Origin: Hydrogenophaga sp. PAMC20947
Lineage (GTDB): Bacteria; Pseudomonadota; Gammaproteobacteria; Burkholderiales; Burkholderiaceae_C
Assembly: GCF_004795855.1 (NCBI RefSeq)
Contig: NZ_CP039252.1
Span: 1,860,001-1,924,000, forward strand
Direction of reading: 5' to 3'
Length of the DNA: 64,000 nucleotides
In this document: positions 37,264 to 46,136 of the stretch, in pieces
Position numbering within the stretch: the first letter of the stretch is position 1
Layout of the letters: each line of letters starts with the position of its first letter
Translations under genes and position numbers: made by a program
The notes under the pieces: generated by a model
What the model saw: only the letters and a program-made list of their open reading frames with translations
Databases searched by the model: none
What the model was told of the DNA's origin: nothing

Positions 37264-37332
37264 TCGAGCTGCCCAAAATAAGAACTGTCACAGAGGCGCC
37301 GCCTCCGGACACCTCCCCTCCTAGGATCTGAC

Positions 37333-37611
37333 ATGAACAAACTCTTGATTGCACTGGTCTCCAGTTTCACCGTTCTGGCCGCCAACGCCACCACGCCAGC
37401 TCCAGCGGCGGCTGCCGCTGCCACCCCTGTTGCAGCAACAGCAACGGCCGCTCCCGCAACCACCACTGAAACCGCCACTGCACCAGCAGCCAAGAAAAAA
37501 ATGGCAGCCAGCCACGACATGAAGAAAAAGAAGGTCGTCAAGCACCCTGCCAAGAAGGTTCTGGTCAAGAAGAAGGATGCTACTGCTGTGACCGAAGCCC
37601 CCAAAGGCTGA
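37333..37611 (+). CDS. Small secreted Ala/Lys-rich protein, copy 2
   Basis: 92 residues. A signal peptide MNKLLIALVSSFTVLAANA is followed by an Ala/Thr/Pro-rich stretch and then a strongly basic C-terminus with KKK, HDMKKKKVV and KHPAKKVLVKKK. Predicted mature charge is highly positive, so binding to polyanions in the envelope (peptidoglycan, lipid A phosphates, nucleic acid) is possible; this is inference. Related to the proteins at 36873 and 40229. It precedes the two-component system by 212 bases and has its own terminator. Confidence 0.75.
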   Translation: MNKLLIALVSSFTVLAANATTPAPAAAAAATPVAATATAAPATTTETATAPAAKKKMAASHDMKKKKVVKHPAKKVLVKKKDATAVTEAPKG

Positions 37612-37675
37612 TGGCAACAAGGCGATCCGGTCGACGGACATGCCGAAAGTGGCGTCCTGACCGATGAGCCCTGCC

Positions 37676-37718
37676 AAACAAAAAAGACAGCGGGACCACC
37701 ACGCTGTCTTTTTTGTTT
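37676..37718 (+). terminator. Terminator of small gene copy 2
   Basis: A perfect 17-bp inverted repeat, AAACAAAAAAGACAGCG at 37676-37692 and its complement at 37702-37718, with the T-rich right arm acting as the U tract. Confidence 0.85.
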
Positions 37719-37823
37719 ACTGGTCACACCCAGACATCCGGTTCAAAATGTCTTCGACACCTCTGGTTAGACAGCCGCAGATCAGGCTTGTCCGACCGCC
37801 TCAATCCTTGGTAAAGACACCTC

Positions 37824-38486
37824 ATGAGACTGCTGCTTGCCGAAGACGATGCGATGCTGGGCACGGGTATGGAGAAGGCGCTGTCCCGCTCAGGCTTCAT
37901 CGTCGACTGGGTCAAACAAGGCAGCCATGCCCGTACTGCAGTCAACGACCATGCCTACGACGTGATTCTGCTGGATCTGGGCCTGCCCGACACCTCAGGG
38001 CTGGATCTGTTGAAGTCCTGGCGCCAGCAAAAAGTCACCACGCCTGTGCTGATCGTCACCGCCCGCGACGCCGTGCAAGACCGTGTCGCCGGCCTGAATC
38101 TGGGTGCTGACGACTACCTCAGCAAGCCCTTTGATCTTGACGAGCTCATCGCCCGCATCCATGCGCTCGCTCGGCGCAACGCCGGACGCAGCCAGCCCTT
38201 GCTCCAGCTCGGGCGTCTCAAGATGGACCCGCTCAACCACAAAGCGCAGTTGGGCGAACGGGATCTCGCGCTGTCACCAAGCGAATTCAAGTTGCTGCAG
38301 GCCCTGATGGACAAACCCGGTGCGGTGCTGTCCATCGAACAGCTTGAAAACCGCCTCTATGGCTGGGAAGATGAAGTGGCCAGCAACGCGGTCGAGGTCC
38401 ACCTCCACCATCTGCGCCGCAAGCTGGTTGAGCCCTGGATCCGCAACGTGCGCGGTGTGGGCTACAAAGTGGTAGAACCCGCTTGA
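37824..38486 (+). CDS. OmpR-family response regulator (PmrA/QseB-like)
   Basis: 220 residues. The receiver domain begins MRLLLAEDDAMLGTGMEKAL, with Asp51 in ILLDLGLPDTSGLDLL and Lys in YLSKPFDLDELIARIHAL. The winged helix contains LSPSEFKLLQALMDKPGAVL and WEDEVASNAVEVHLHHLRRK, ending GVGYKVV. The sequence groups with PmrA/QseB/TctD regulators rather than CusR. PmrA-box-like repeats before the two neighbouring small genes make them likely targets. The kinase gene overlaps its stop (TTGA), so both are translated together. Confidence 0.85.
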   Translation: MRLLLAEDDAMLGTGMEKALSRSGFIVDWVKQGSHARTAVNDHAYDVILLDLGLPDTSGLDLLKSWRQQKVTTPVLIVTARDAVQDRVAGLNLGADDYLSKPFDLDELIARIHALARRNAGRSQPLLQLGRLKMDPLNHKAQLGERDLALSPSEFKLLQALMDKPGAVLSIEQLENRLYGWEDEVASNAVEVHLHHLRRKLVEPWIRNVRGVGYKVVEPA

Positions 38487-39877
38487 ACTCCATTCGATCC
38501 CGCCTGCTCATCTGGCAGATTTCAGCACTGTTGCTGGCGGCGGTGATCGCGGGTGCGCTGACATTCCTGCTGGCCCGGCGCGGTTTTGATCAGGTGCGCG
38601 ATTACGGCCTGCAGCAAATAGCGCACTCGGTCCTGCGCCATGACGTCACGCCGATGCCAAGCCTGATCGGCGCGGAAGCCGCCACCACACCCCCCTCATC
38701 AGACAGCGAAACGCCCATCACGCCCCCAGTCGCCGCCGATACCGAAGAGGTCGATGCCGACCCCGATGAAGGCCAATTCGTGAGCCAGATCTGGAGCCCA
38801 TCGGGCGAGCTGGTCTTTTCATCGCTGGACGACGACGGACCCACTCTGCAGCACGCAGGCTTTCACCAGACTCAGTGGCAGGAACAGACGTGGCGTACCT
38901 ACACGGCGAAGGGCAATGGCCGGGTCGTGCAGGTCGCCGTGTCCATTCAAGACCGGGACAGCGCTTTCTACGAATTGCTCCCCGGCATGCTGGTGCCCAT
39001 GGTTTTGCTGGTGGTGATGCTCACCCTGATGATCCATGAGGCGGTCAAACGCGCCTTGCGCCCGCTGGACAGTCTGCGACAACAGATTGGGCAGCGCGCT
39101 GTTTCTGAGCTCCATGCCCTGGACACCACCGACCTGCCGATTGAGGTCGCGCCTCTGGCACTCACGCTCAATCAATTGCTGACCCAGCTGGACCAACTGC
39201 TGGTCAGCCAGCGCCAGTTTCTGGCGGATGCAGCTCACGAGCTCAACACCCCGCTCGCGGCCATCAAACTGCAAGCGCAACTGGCCAGGCGTGCGCCCAG
39301 CGGCGAACGCGAGGCATCGCTCAACGAACTGGACGCCGGAATCGAGCGCGCCATCCATCTGGCCTCCCAATTGCTGGCCTTGGCGCGACTCGAACCCGAC
39401 GAACGCACGCCCCAACACAGCGAAGTGAACTGGCACGAAATTGTTCGCGAGGTCGTGATCAGGCTCTCGCCTTTGGCCGAGGCACGACACGCCGATCTGG
39501 GCCTGCTGAGGTGTGAGCCCGCCGTGGTCATGGCCAATGGCCACGAGCTGCGCGCCATGCTGGACAACCTGATCGACAACGCCCTGCGATATTCGCCACC
39601 CGGAGCCAAAGTGGACGTTGACCTGGTCACCCATGGTGGTCAGGCCACGCTCACGGTCAGCGACAACGGGCCAGGCATCCCCAAAGATCAGCGCGAGCGC
39701 GTATTGCAGCGCTTCGTGCGCCTGCACCCCGGCGACACCACGGGCAGTGGGCTTGGCCTTTCCATCGTGAAGGGCATCATCGACGCATGCGGTGGGGCGC
39801 TTCAGCTCAAAAATACGCCAGAGGGTGGCATGACCGCGTGCATCACGTTGCCGCTCATCAAGTCGTCACACGGCTGA
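38483..39877 (+). CDS. Sensor histidine kinase (PmrB/QseC-like)
   Basis: 464 residues starting at a TTG that overlaps the regulator stop. The first membrane helix is at about residues 10-30. A periplasmic region of about 130 residues contains an acidic, Thr/Pro-rich stretch (TEEVDADPDEGQF), which could bind cations such as Fe(III) or polymyxin-like peptides in the manner of PmrB. The second helix lies at about 165-190. The H-box FLADAAHELNTPLAAIK carries His252; the N-box NLIDNALRYSPPG and G-box GTGLGLSI-like TGSGLGLSIV are intact. The signal is unknown. Confidence 0.85.
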   Translation: MNSIRSRLLIWQISALLLAAVIAGALTFLLARRGFDQVRDYGLQQIAHSVLRHDVTPMPSLIGAEAATTPPSSDSETPITPPVAADTEEVDADPDEGQFVSQIWSPSGELVFSSLDDDGPTLQHAGFHQTQWQEQTWRTYTAKGNGRVVQVAVSIQDRDSAFYELLPGMLVPMVLLVVMLTLMIHEAVKRALRPLDSLRQQIGQRAVSELHALDTTDLPIEVAPLALTLNQLLTQLDQLLVSQRQFLADAAHELNTPLAAIKLQAQLARRAPSGEREASLNELDAGIERAIHLASQLLALARLEPDERTPQHSEVNWHEIVREVVIRLSPLAEARHADLGLLRCEPAVVMANGHELRAMLDNLIDNALRYSPPGAKVDVDLVTHGGQATLTVSDNGPGIPKDQRERVLQRFVRLHPGDTTGSGLGLSIVKGIIDACGGALQLKNTPEGGMTACITLPLIKSSHG

Positions 39878-39926
39878 AACCGGCGCACTTGCCTCTTTCT
39901 GGGGCGGGGCACGGGCACCGCATCGA

Positions 39927-40145
39927 TCACGACCGCCCAACGCCCTCCTTCGCCCGGCAACCGTCAACGTCGGCGCCGAATCCGTGCATGCTCGAAGCGC
40001 CCACCCAGGCCGCATGTTTGGCAAGCAGCGATTCAATGGAAGCCCGGTCCATCCAGAAATTGCCCCATGAACAAGTGCAGTCGACCCAATGCTCTTCTTT
40101 GCCAGAATCCAACTCAAACAAAGTTTTTCGCGGCATGCAGTTCAT
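39927..40145 (-). CDS. Possible small hypothetical protein
   Basis: 72 residues in the 351-base gap between the kinase gene and small gene copy 3, on the opposite strand. The N-terminal part (KTLFELDSGKEEHWVDCTCS) looks like a soluble globular protein with a Cys-x-Cys pair, but there is no recognisable family and no ribosome binding site before either ATG (40145 or 40133). It may be a chance frame; kept because nothing else occupies the stretch. Confidence 0.35.
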   Translation of the reverse strand: MNCMPRKTLFELDSGKEEHWVDCTCSWGNFWMDRASIESLLAKHAAWVGASSMHGFGADVDGCRAKEGVGRS

Positions 40146-40228
40146 TCAGTGATCAATAAATCAATTCGTGAAAAACTGAGTTTCTCGCGGGGCACCGCCA
40201 CCGGACCCACACACGCCTGGAGCTGTTC

Positions 40229-40420
40229 ATGAACAAACTGCGCATCGCCCTCATCTCTGCGTTCACCGTGTTTGCAGCCAACGCAGCAACGCCAGCCGCC
40301 GCTGCACCTGCACCTGCTGCAAAGCCTATGGTGAAGAAAGCTGTTGAAGTTGCTCCTGCAGAAGAAGCCGCTGCAACGCCTGCAGAAAAGTCTTTGGCGA
40401 AGAATGCCGCCACCAAGTAA
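40229..40420 (+). CDS. Small secreted Ala/Lys-rich protein, copy 3
   Basis: 63 residues. The signal peptide MNKLRIALISAFTVFAANA is nearly the same as in copy 2. It is followed by TPAAAAPAPAAKPMVKKAVE and a short Ala/Glu/Lys tail ending KNAATK. It is the shortest of the three, and its tail is less basic. GGAG lies eight bases before the ATG. Unlike copies 1 and 2, no TTGCTAAG direct repeat is seen upstream, so its control may differ. It has its own terminator and lies convergent to fdsD. Confidence 0.7.
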   Translation: MNKLRIALISAFTVFAANAATPAAAAPAPAAKPMVKKAVEVAPAEEAAATPAEKSLAKNAATK

Positions 40421-40439
40421 CCCAAGCTTTCTCCAGGTG

Positions 40440-40468
40440 AAAACAGCGGGATTTGTTCCCGCTGTTTT
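40440..40468 (+). terminator. Terminator of small gene copy 3 (convergent with fdsD)
   Basis: AAAACAGCGGGA at 40440-40451 and its exact complement at 40457-40468 form a 12-bp stem with a five-base loop. The A- and T-rich ends suit termination from both sides, including the fds operon ending at 40481. Confidence 0.8.
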
Positions 40469-40480
40469 CGTTTCTGACGT

Positions 40481-40726
40481 CTACTGGGAACGCGCTTCGA
40501 CCAGTCCCCACTCGGATCGGTGTGCTCGAACTGCGTCAATCACGATCGGCGAGAGCCCATTCGCGCCATTGCCATCCAAATGGGCCAACAACTCGCGCCG
40601 CATGCGTGGCTCCCAGAATTTGTGAATGTGGTTGCTGATGCCCTCCAACGCCTCATTGCGGTCGCTGAAAGATTCGAAGAATTGGCCAATGCGGTTGGCC
40701 ATGGAAACAAGGTTTTGAATATCCAT
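40481..40726 (-). CDS. fdsD: Formate dehydrogenase delta subunit FdsD
   Basis: 81 residues. MDIQNLVSMANRIGQFFESF at the start, then HKFWEPRMRRELLAHLD, are the signatures of the small delta subunit that accompanies NAD-dependent molybdenum formate dehydrogenases. It is thought to help cofactor insertion or assembly and is not part of the catalytic core. It is the last gene of the fds operon, 30 bases after fdhD, as in Cupriavidus. Confidence 0.88.
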   Translation of the reverse strand: MDIQNLVSMANRIGQFFESFSDRNEALEGISNHIHKFWEPRMRRELLAHLDGNGANGLSPIVIDAVRAHRSEWGLVEARSQ

Positions 40727-40756
40727 TGGGAGCGTCTCTCTCTTGTGGGTACAGAT

Positions 40757-41587
40757 TCAGGGTTGCAGCAAACCAAACCGTTGGGGATGGGTGTAGGCCA
40801 CGCAATCGTCGCCGCGCACAAAGCCTGCCAGCGCCAGCCCACAGCGCTGAGCAAGTTCCACCGCCAAGGAGGTGGGGGCTGACACCGCCGCCAGCACACC
40901 AGCGCCTGACATCGCGGTCTTTTGCACCATCTCGAAGCTGGCACGGCTGGTGACCAGAACCCAGCCTTCGGTGCGGTCCAGCTGGGCCAGGGTCATGGCG
41001 CCAATCAATTTGTCGAGCGCATTGTGGCGTCCGATGTCTTCTCTCAGCACCACAATGTGACCGTCCAGATCGCACCAGGCCGCTGCATGGGCCGCGCCGG
41101 TGAGCTGCTGCAACACCTGCCACTCACGCAAGGCCCTTTGCCCATGCGCCAAGGCACCGGACCGCAGTTGCACGGCAGGGGCCATCGGCACCGATCGGCT
41201 CACCTGATCCAGGCTCTCGGTTCCACACAAGCCGCACCCGGTGCGACCCGTCAGATTGCGGCGGCGCTCTTTCAACCGCCACTCACAAGCCGCAGCCACT
41301 TCCAGCTGCAGGCTGATACCCCTTTGATCGCGCTCGATCTCGATTCCATACAACTCGCTGCGATCCGCCAGCAAGCCCTCCGTCAACCCAAAGCCCAGCG
41401 CAAAGTCTTCCAGGTGATCCGGGCTCGCCAGCATCACCGCATGGGAAATGCCGTTGAACACCAGTGCCACAGGCACTTCCTCGGCCACCCAGTCTGGCTT
41501 GACCGATGTCACACCACCACGCAACGCCGTGACGGTTTGTGTGCGCACGCCTGGGGGCATCACCACCTCCCTTTCGTAGGGTTTCAT
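40757..41587 (-). CDS. fdhD: Formate dehydrogenase accessory sulfurtransferase FdhD
   Basis: 276 residues. It transfers sulfur from IscS to the molybdenum bis-MGD cofactor before insertion into FdsA. The essential Cys-x-x-Cys is seen in GRTGCGLCGTESL (near residue 121). The later segments AAAWCDLDGHIVVLREDIGRHNALDKLIG and VTSRASFEMVQKT are standard for FdhD. The ATG overlaps the fdsA stop by four bases. Placement within the fds operon is the usual arrangement. Confidence 0.93.
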   Translation of the reverse strand: MKPYEREVVMPPGVRTQTVTALRGGVTSVKPDWVAEEVPVALVFNGISHAVMLASPDHLEDFALGFGLTEGLLADRSELYGIEIERDQRGISLQLEVAAACEWRLKERRRNLTGRTGCGLCGTESLDQVSRSVPMAPAVQLRSGALAHGQRALREWQVLQQLTGAAHAAAWCDLDGHIVVLREDIGRHNALDKLIGAMTLAQLDRTEGWVLVTSRASFEMVQKTAMSGAGVLAAVSAPTSLAVELAQRCGLALAGFVRGDDCVAYTHPQRFGLLQP

Positions 41588-44484
41588 GAGCCCACCGCTT
41601 CACCCGCAGGCCTGGCCTTGGCCTGCTTGAGCAAAGCCATTTGCTGGCGGTCAAAAGCGGCGTACCCTTGCTGCCACTCCGATACCTGTGTTACCGGCAC
41701 CACCTGCACCGCCGTCACCTTGTACTCCGGGCAATTGGTGGCCCAGTCTGAGCTGTCGGTAGTGATCACGTTGGCGCCACTTTCGGGAAAGTGAAAGGTC
41801 GTGTAGACCACGCCTGGCTGCATGCGCTCGCTGATCTGAGCACGCATGACCGTCTGGCCAGCCCGGCTGCTGATGCCCACCCAGTCACCCTCTTTGATGC
41901 CGCGGTCCAGCGCATCGTGCGGGTGGATCTCCAGCAGGTCTTCGTCGTGCCACTGGTTGTTGGGTGTGCGGCGGGTTTGTGCGCCCACGTTGTACTGACT
42001 CAGGATGCGTCCGGTGGTCAACAGCAGCGGAAAGCGGCGCGTGACCTTCTCATCGCTGGGGATGTACTGGGTGTTGAAAAACTTGCCCTTACCGCGCACA
42101 AACTGGTCCACGTGCATGGTGGATGTGCCGGCCTCTTCCGTGTCTTCATTGCATGGCCACTGCACGCTGCCCAGCCGGTCGATCTTCTCGAAGCTCACGC
42201 CCTGGAACGACGGCGTGAGCTCGGCGATCTCCTGCATGATCTCTTCGGGGTGGCCGTAGTGCATGGGGTAACCCAGTGCATTGGACAGCTTCATGGTCAC
42301 TTCCCAGTCACCCAGACCCGCCAGTGGAGGCATCACCTGGCGCACCCGGCTGATGCGGCGCTCGGCGTTGGTAAACGTGCCGTCTTTCTCCAGAAAGCTG
42401 CTGCCCGGCAGCAGCACATGGGCGTATTTCGCCGTTTCGTTAAGGAAGATGTCCTGCACCACGATGCACTCCATCGCGGACAGCGCGGCCGATACATGTT
42501 GCGTGTTCGGGTCCGACTGCACGATGTCTTCACCTTGGCAGTACAGGCCGAGGAAGGTGCCACCCAGCGCTGCTTCAAACATATTCGGAATTCGCAGGCC
42601 CGGCTCGGGACTGATCTCCACACCCCAATGGGCCTCAAACTGCGAGCGCACCGTGGTGTCGCCGATATGGCGATAGCCGGGCAGCTCGTGCGGAAAGCTG
42701 CCCATGTCACAACTGCCCTGCACGTTGTTCTGACCGCGCAACGGGTTCACACCCACGCCTTCACGACCGACCATTCCACAAGCCATGGCCAGGTTGGCAA
42801 TGCCGATCACCATGGTCGAACCTTGCGCATGCTCGGTCACGCCCAGGCCGTAATAAATGGCGGAGTTCGGGCCGCTGGCAAACAGGCGCGCTGCCTTGCG
42901 CACTTCGTCAGCAGGCACGCCGGTCACCGCCTCAAACGCCTCGGGCGAGTTTTCGGGGCGACTCACAAATCCACGCCACTCGTTGAAGCTCTTGGCATCA
43001 CAGCGCTCGGCCACATAGGGTTCGTTGATCAGCCCTTCGGTGGCGACAACATGGGCCAATGCCGTGATCATGGCCACGTTGGTGCCCGGCTTCAACGCCA
43101 GGTGGTGCTCGGCGCGCACGTGCGGCGTTTCCACCAGCTCAATGCGGCGCGGATCGACCACGATAAGCCGCGCGCCTTCGCGCAAACGGCGCTTCATGCG
43201 CGAGGCAAACACCGGATGTGCGTCGGTGGGGTTGGCGCCAATCACCATGATCACATCAGCCTGCTCCACAGACTTGAAGGTCTGTGTGCCTGCGGAGGTG
43301 CCAAAGGTCTGGCCCATACCGTAGCCGGTGGGCGAATGGCAGACGCGGGCGCAGGTGTCCACGTTGTTGGTGCCAAAGGCGGCGCGAATGAGCTTCTGAA
43401 CCAGGTACACCTCTTCGTTGGTGCAACGGCTCGACGTGATGCCGCCCACCGAATCTTTTCCGTGTTTCGCCTGGATGCGCTTGAACTCGCCGGCGGCGTA
43501 ATTGATGGCTTCATCCCAGCTCACTTCGCGCCATGGATCGGTGATCTTGGCGCGAATCATGGGCTTGGTGATGCGGTCTTTGTGGGTGGCGTAGCCCCAG
43601 GCAAATCGTCCCTTGACGCAGGAATGCCCCTCGTTGGCCTTGCCGTCTTTCCACGGCACCATGCGCACCACGGTGTTGCCCTTCATCTCGGCCTTGAAGC
43701 CACAGCCCACGCCGCAATACGCGCAGGTGGTAATGGCGCTGTGCTCGGGTTGACCCAACTCGATGATGGATTTTTCTTGCAACGTCGCGGTGGGGCACGC
43801 TTCCACACAGGCCCCGCAGCTCACGCACTCACTGTCCATGAACGGCTGGTCTTGTCCTGGCGAAACGCGGCTCTCAAACCCGCGCCCGGAGATGGTCAGC
43901 GCGAAGGTGCCCTGCGTTTCTTCGCAAGCTCGCACGCAGCGGTTGCAGACGATGCACTTGCTGGCATCAAAGGTGAAATAGGGATTCGACTCGTCCTTTT
44001 TTGCATCGCAATGGTGTGCACCGGCCACGCCGTCCACCGACTGCCCGCCCACGCCGTAACGCACGTTGCGCAGACCGGTCACGCCGGCCATGTCCTGCAA
44101 CTCGCAATTGCCGTTGGCGCTGCAGGTCAGACAATCCAGTGGGTGGTCCGAGATGTACAACTCCATCACGCCCTTGCGCAGCTTTTGCAGCTTGGGCGTT
44201 TGGGTGTGCACCACCATGCCCGACTCTGCGGGCGTGGTGCAGGAAGCGGGCGTGCCCTTGCGGCCATCGATTTCGACCAGACACAGGCGGCAGGAGCCGA
44301 AGGGCTCCAGGCTGTCGGTGGCGCAGAGTTTGGGCACATTGATGCCAGCATCTGCCGCAGCCCGCATCAACGAAGTGCCTTTGGGAACATGCACCTTGTT
44401 GCCATCGATCGTCAGCTCCACCGTCTCACTGGAGGTGCGCGCCGGTGTGCCGCGGTCAATTTCAATTTTGAAAGTTTTCAACAT
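41584..44484 (-). CDS. fdsA: NAD-dependent formate dehydrogenase alpha subunit FdsA
   Basis: 966 residues, the catalytic subunit oxidising formate to CO2 in the cytoplasm. The N-terminal [2Fe-2S] domain has FGSCRLCLVEIDG and CTTPAE. Then come the DHPLDCLTCSANGNCELQ histidine/cysteine cluster, two ferredoxin clusters (CIVCNRCVRACEE and CVSCGACVEACP) and the [4Fe-4S] of the Mo domain (CAYCGVGCGF). The Mo ligand is a cysteine in CARVCHSPTGYG (about residue 380), so it is not a selenoprotein. MLKTFKIEID at 44484 is the family start, although the frame stays open to 44805. Confidence 0.95.
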   Translation of the reverse strand: MLKTFKIEIDRGTPARTSSETVELTIDGNKVHVPKGTSLMRAAADAGINVPKLCATDSLEPFGSCRLCLVEIDGRKGTPASCTTPAESGMVVHTQTPKLQKLRKGVMELYISDHPLDCLTCSANGNCELQDMAGVTGLRNVRYGVGGQSVDGVAGAHHCDAKKDESNPYFTFDASKCIVCNRCVRACEETQGTFALTISGRGFESRVSPGQDQPFMDSECVSCGACVEACPTATLQEKSIIELGQPEHSAITTCAYCGVGCGFKAEMKGNTVVRMVPWKDGKANEGHSCVKGRFAWGYATHKDRITKPMIRAKITDPWREVSWDEAINYAAGEFKRIQAKHGKDSVGGITSSRCTNEEVYLVQKLIRAAFGTNNVDTCARVCHSPTGYGMGQTFGTSAGTQTFKSVEQADVIMVIGANPTDAHPVFASRMKRRLREGARLIVVDPRRIELVETPHVRAEHHLALKPGTNVAMITALAHVVATEGLINEPYVAERCDAKSFNEWRGFVSRPENSPEAFEAVTGVPADEVRKAARLFASGPNSAIYYGLGVTEHAQGSTMVIGIANLAMACGMVGREGVGVNPLRGQNNVQGSCDMGSFPHELPGYRHIGDTTVRSQFEAHWGVEISPEPGLRIPNMFEAALGGTFLGLYCQGEDIVQSDPNTQHVSAALSAMECIVVQDIFLNETAKYAHVLLPGSSFLEKDGTFTNAERRISRVRQVMPPLAGLGDWEVTMKLSNALGYPMHYGHPEEIMQEIAELTPSFQGVSFEKIDRLGSVQWPCNEDTEEAGTSTMHVDQFVRGKGKFFNTQYIPSDEKVTRRFPLLLTTGRILSQYNVGAQTRRTPNNQWHDEDLLEIHPHDALDRGIKEGDWVGISSRAGQTVMRAQISERMQPGVVYTTFHFPESGANVITTDSSDWATNCPEYKVTAVQVVPVTQVSEWQQGYAAFDRQQMALLKQAKARPAGEAVGS

Positions 44485-44495
44485 ACCGTTCTCCT

Positions 44496-46136
44496 TCACG
44501 CGGCCTGGCGGTCGTCGCTGGTCAATCCAAAATCTTCCGGGTAGTGGTCGAGTGCGGACAGCACCGGCAGCGGCGTCATGCTGCCCATGGCACACAGGCT
44601 GCCACCGACCATGGTCTCGCACAGGTCGCGCAGCAAGACAACCTGCTCCCACTGTTGGCCCCCTCTGTCGCCTTTGGGCGCCCCTTTCCCCATGGGGGGT
44701 AATTCCCCTTGAGAACGGCCCGGCGTGGTCGCACGATTCGCTCCGCCCGTGATGCGGTCGATCACTTCCACGCCGCGCGTGGAGCCGATACGGCAAGGGG
44801 TGCATTTGCCGCAGCTCTCAATGGCACAGAACTCCATCGCGTAGCGAGCGAGCGAGGCCATGTCGGCGGTGTCGTCGTGCACCACGATACCGCCATGCCC
44901 CAGCACCGCGCCAATCGCGGCATAGGCCTCATAGTCCAGCGGCACATCCCATTGCGCCTCCGGCACATAAGCGCCCAGCGGTCCGCCCACCTGCACCGCC
45001 TTGATCGGGCGACCGCTGCGCGTGCCGCCTCCAAAACCATAAAGCAGTTCGCGCAGCGTGAGGCCAAATGCCTTTTCCACCAGACCGCCCTGCTTCACAT
45101 TGCCCGCCAATTGGAACGGCAGCGTGCCGTGTGATCGGCCCATGCCGTAGTCGCGGTAAAACTGCGCGCCGCGCGCCAGAATCACCGGCACGCTGGCAAA
45201 GGTGATCACATTGTTGATCACCGTGGGCTGCCCAAACAGGCCCTCGATCGCAGGCAGCGGCGGCTTGGCGCGCACAATGCCACGCTTGCCCTCAAGGCTC
45301 TCCAACATCGCCGTTTCTTCGCCGCACACATACGACCCAGCCGCCTTGCGAACTTCAAGGTGGAACGCGTGCTCGCTGCCGAGCACACGGTCGCCCAGAA
45401 ACCCGGCCGCAGTGGCGAGTTTTATGGCCCGCGTCATCGTTGCCACCGCGTGCGGATACTCGCTGCGGATGTAGATATAGCCTTGTGTGGCCCCGACTGT
45501 CATCGCTGCGATGGCCATGCCTTCGATCAGCATGTAGGGGTCACCCTCCATCGTCATGCGATCGGAATAGGTGCCCGAGTCGCCTTCATCGGCGTTGCAG
45601 ACCACGTACTTCTGTCCGGCAGCAGTGCCCGCCACGGTTTTCCACTTGATACCCGCCGGAAACGCCGCACCACCTCGGCCGCGCAACCCCGAGTGGGTGA
45701 CCTCGTGCAGCAGATCGGTTGACGACATCCCCACGGCCCGCTTCAGCCCTTGCCAGCCGTCATGGGTTTCATAATCGGCCAGACTCAACGGATCGGTGAT
45801 GCCCATGCGGCGGAAAGTCAGGCGTTCTTGCAAGGCGAGAAAAGGAATTTGCTCGGTGATGCCTTGGCGCAAGGCGTGTGCACCACCGGTCAGCAGGCCC
45901 GCCTCCAGCAGGGGAGCCACATCGTCCGACGTGACCGGCCCGTAAGCGACGCGACCCAGGGCCGTGCTCACCTCTACCAGGGGTTCTAGCCAGAACAAAC
46001 CCCGCGAGCCATTGCGCACCAGATCAATCGCCAGCCCACGCTTCGCGCATTCGCTGAGCAACGAAGCCACCACATCATCGGCCCCTGCGGCCAGTGAAGC
46101 AGAGTCGCAAGGCACAAACACCTTCACCGCACTCAT
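44496..46136 (-). CDS. fdsB: Formate dehydrogenase beta subunit FdsB (NuoF-like), with an insertion
   Basis: About 546 residues. It passes electrons from FdsA to NAD. The N-terminal thioredoxin-like domain is followed by the NADH/FMN site (LRGRGGAAFPAGIKWK and NADEGDSGTYSDR) and the [4Fe-4S] motif ESCGKCTPCRIGSTRG. Between this and LLRDLCETMVGGSLCAMG lies an in-frame segment of about 34 residues, Gly/Pro/Arg-rich and absent from family members. It looks like a translated repeat element. If folded as a surface loop, the enzyme may still work. The start ATG 46136 overlaps the fdsG stop. Confidence 0.93.
   Translation of the reverse strand: MSAVKVFVPCDSASLAAGADDVVASLLSECAKRGLAIDLVRNGSRGLFWLEPLVEVSTALGRVAYGPVTSDDVAPLLEAGLLTGGAHALRQGITEQIPFLALQERLTFRRMGITDPLSLADYETHDGWQGLKRAVGMSSTDLLHEVTHSGLRGRGGAAFPAGIKWKTVAGTAAGQKYVVCNADEGDSGTYSDRMTMEGDPYMLIEGMAIAAMTVGATQGYIYIRSEYPHAVATMTRAIKLATAAGFLGDRVLGSEHAFHLEVRKAAGSYVCGEETAMLESLEGKRGIVRAKPPLPAIEGLFGQPTVINNVITFASVPVILARGAQFYRDYGMGRSHGTLPFQLAGNVKQGGLVEKAFGLTLRELLYGFGGGTRSGRPIKAVQVGGPLGAYVPEAQWDVPLDYEAYAAIGAVLGHGGIVVHDDTADMASLARYAMEFCAIESCGKCTPCRIGSTRGVEVIDRITGGANRATTPGRSQGELPPMGKGAPKGDRGGQQWEQVVLLRDLCETMVGGSLCAMGSMTPLPVLSALDHYPEDFGLTSDDRQAA
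44645..44745 (-). repeat. Repeat-like insertion inside fdsB
   Basis: About 100 bases coding for the extra Gly/Pro/Arg-rich loop of FdsB. It contains palindromic GC-rich bits such as CCCCATGGGG and CCTTTGGGCG, like mobile REP/MITE-type elements, and recalls the CCCCTCAAGGGGG-containing repeats at 62.9 kb. The ends are approximate because no empty site is in the window. Confidence 0.5.

Noticed and set aside
41791..44544. 917-residue plus-strand open frame opposite fdsA
   Set aside because: It is a shadow of fdsA; its composition (His/Arg/Gly-rich, no domain) is typical of antisense frames in GC-rich DNA, while fdsA has all family motifs.
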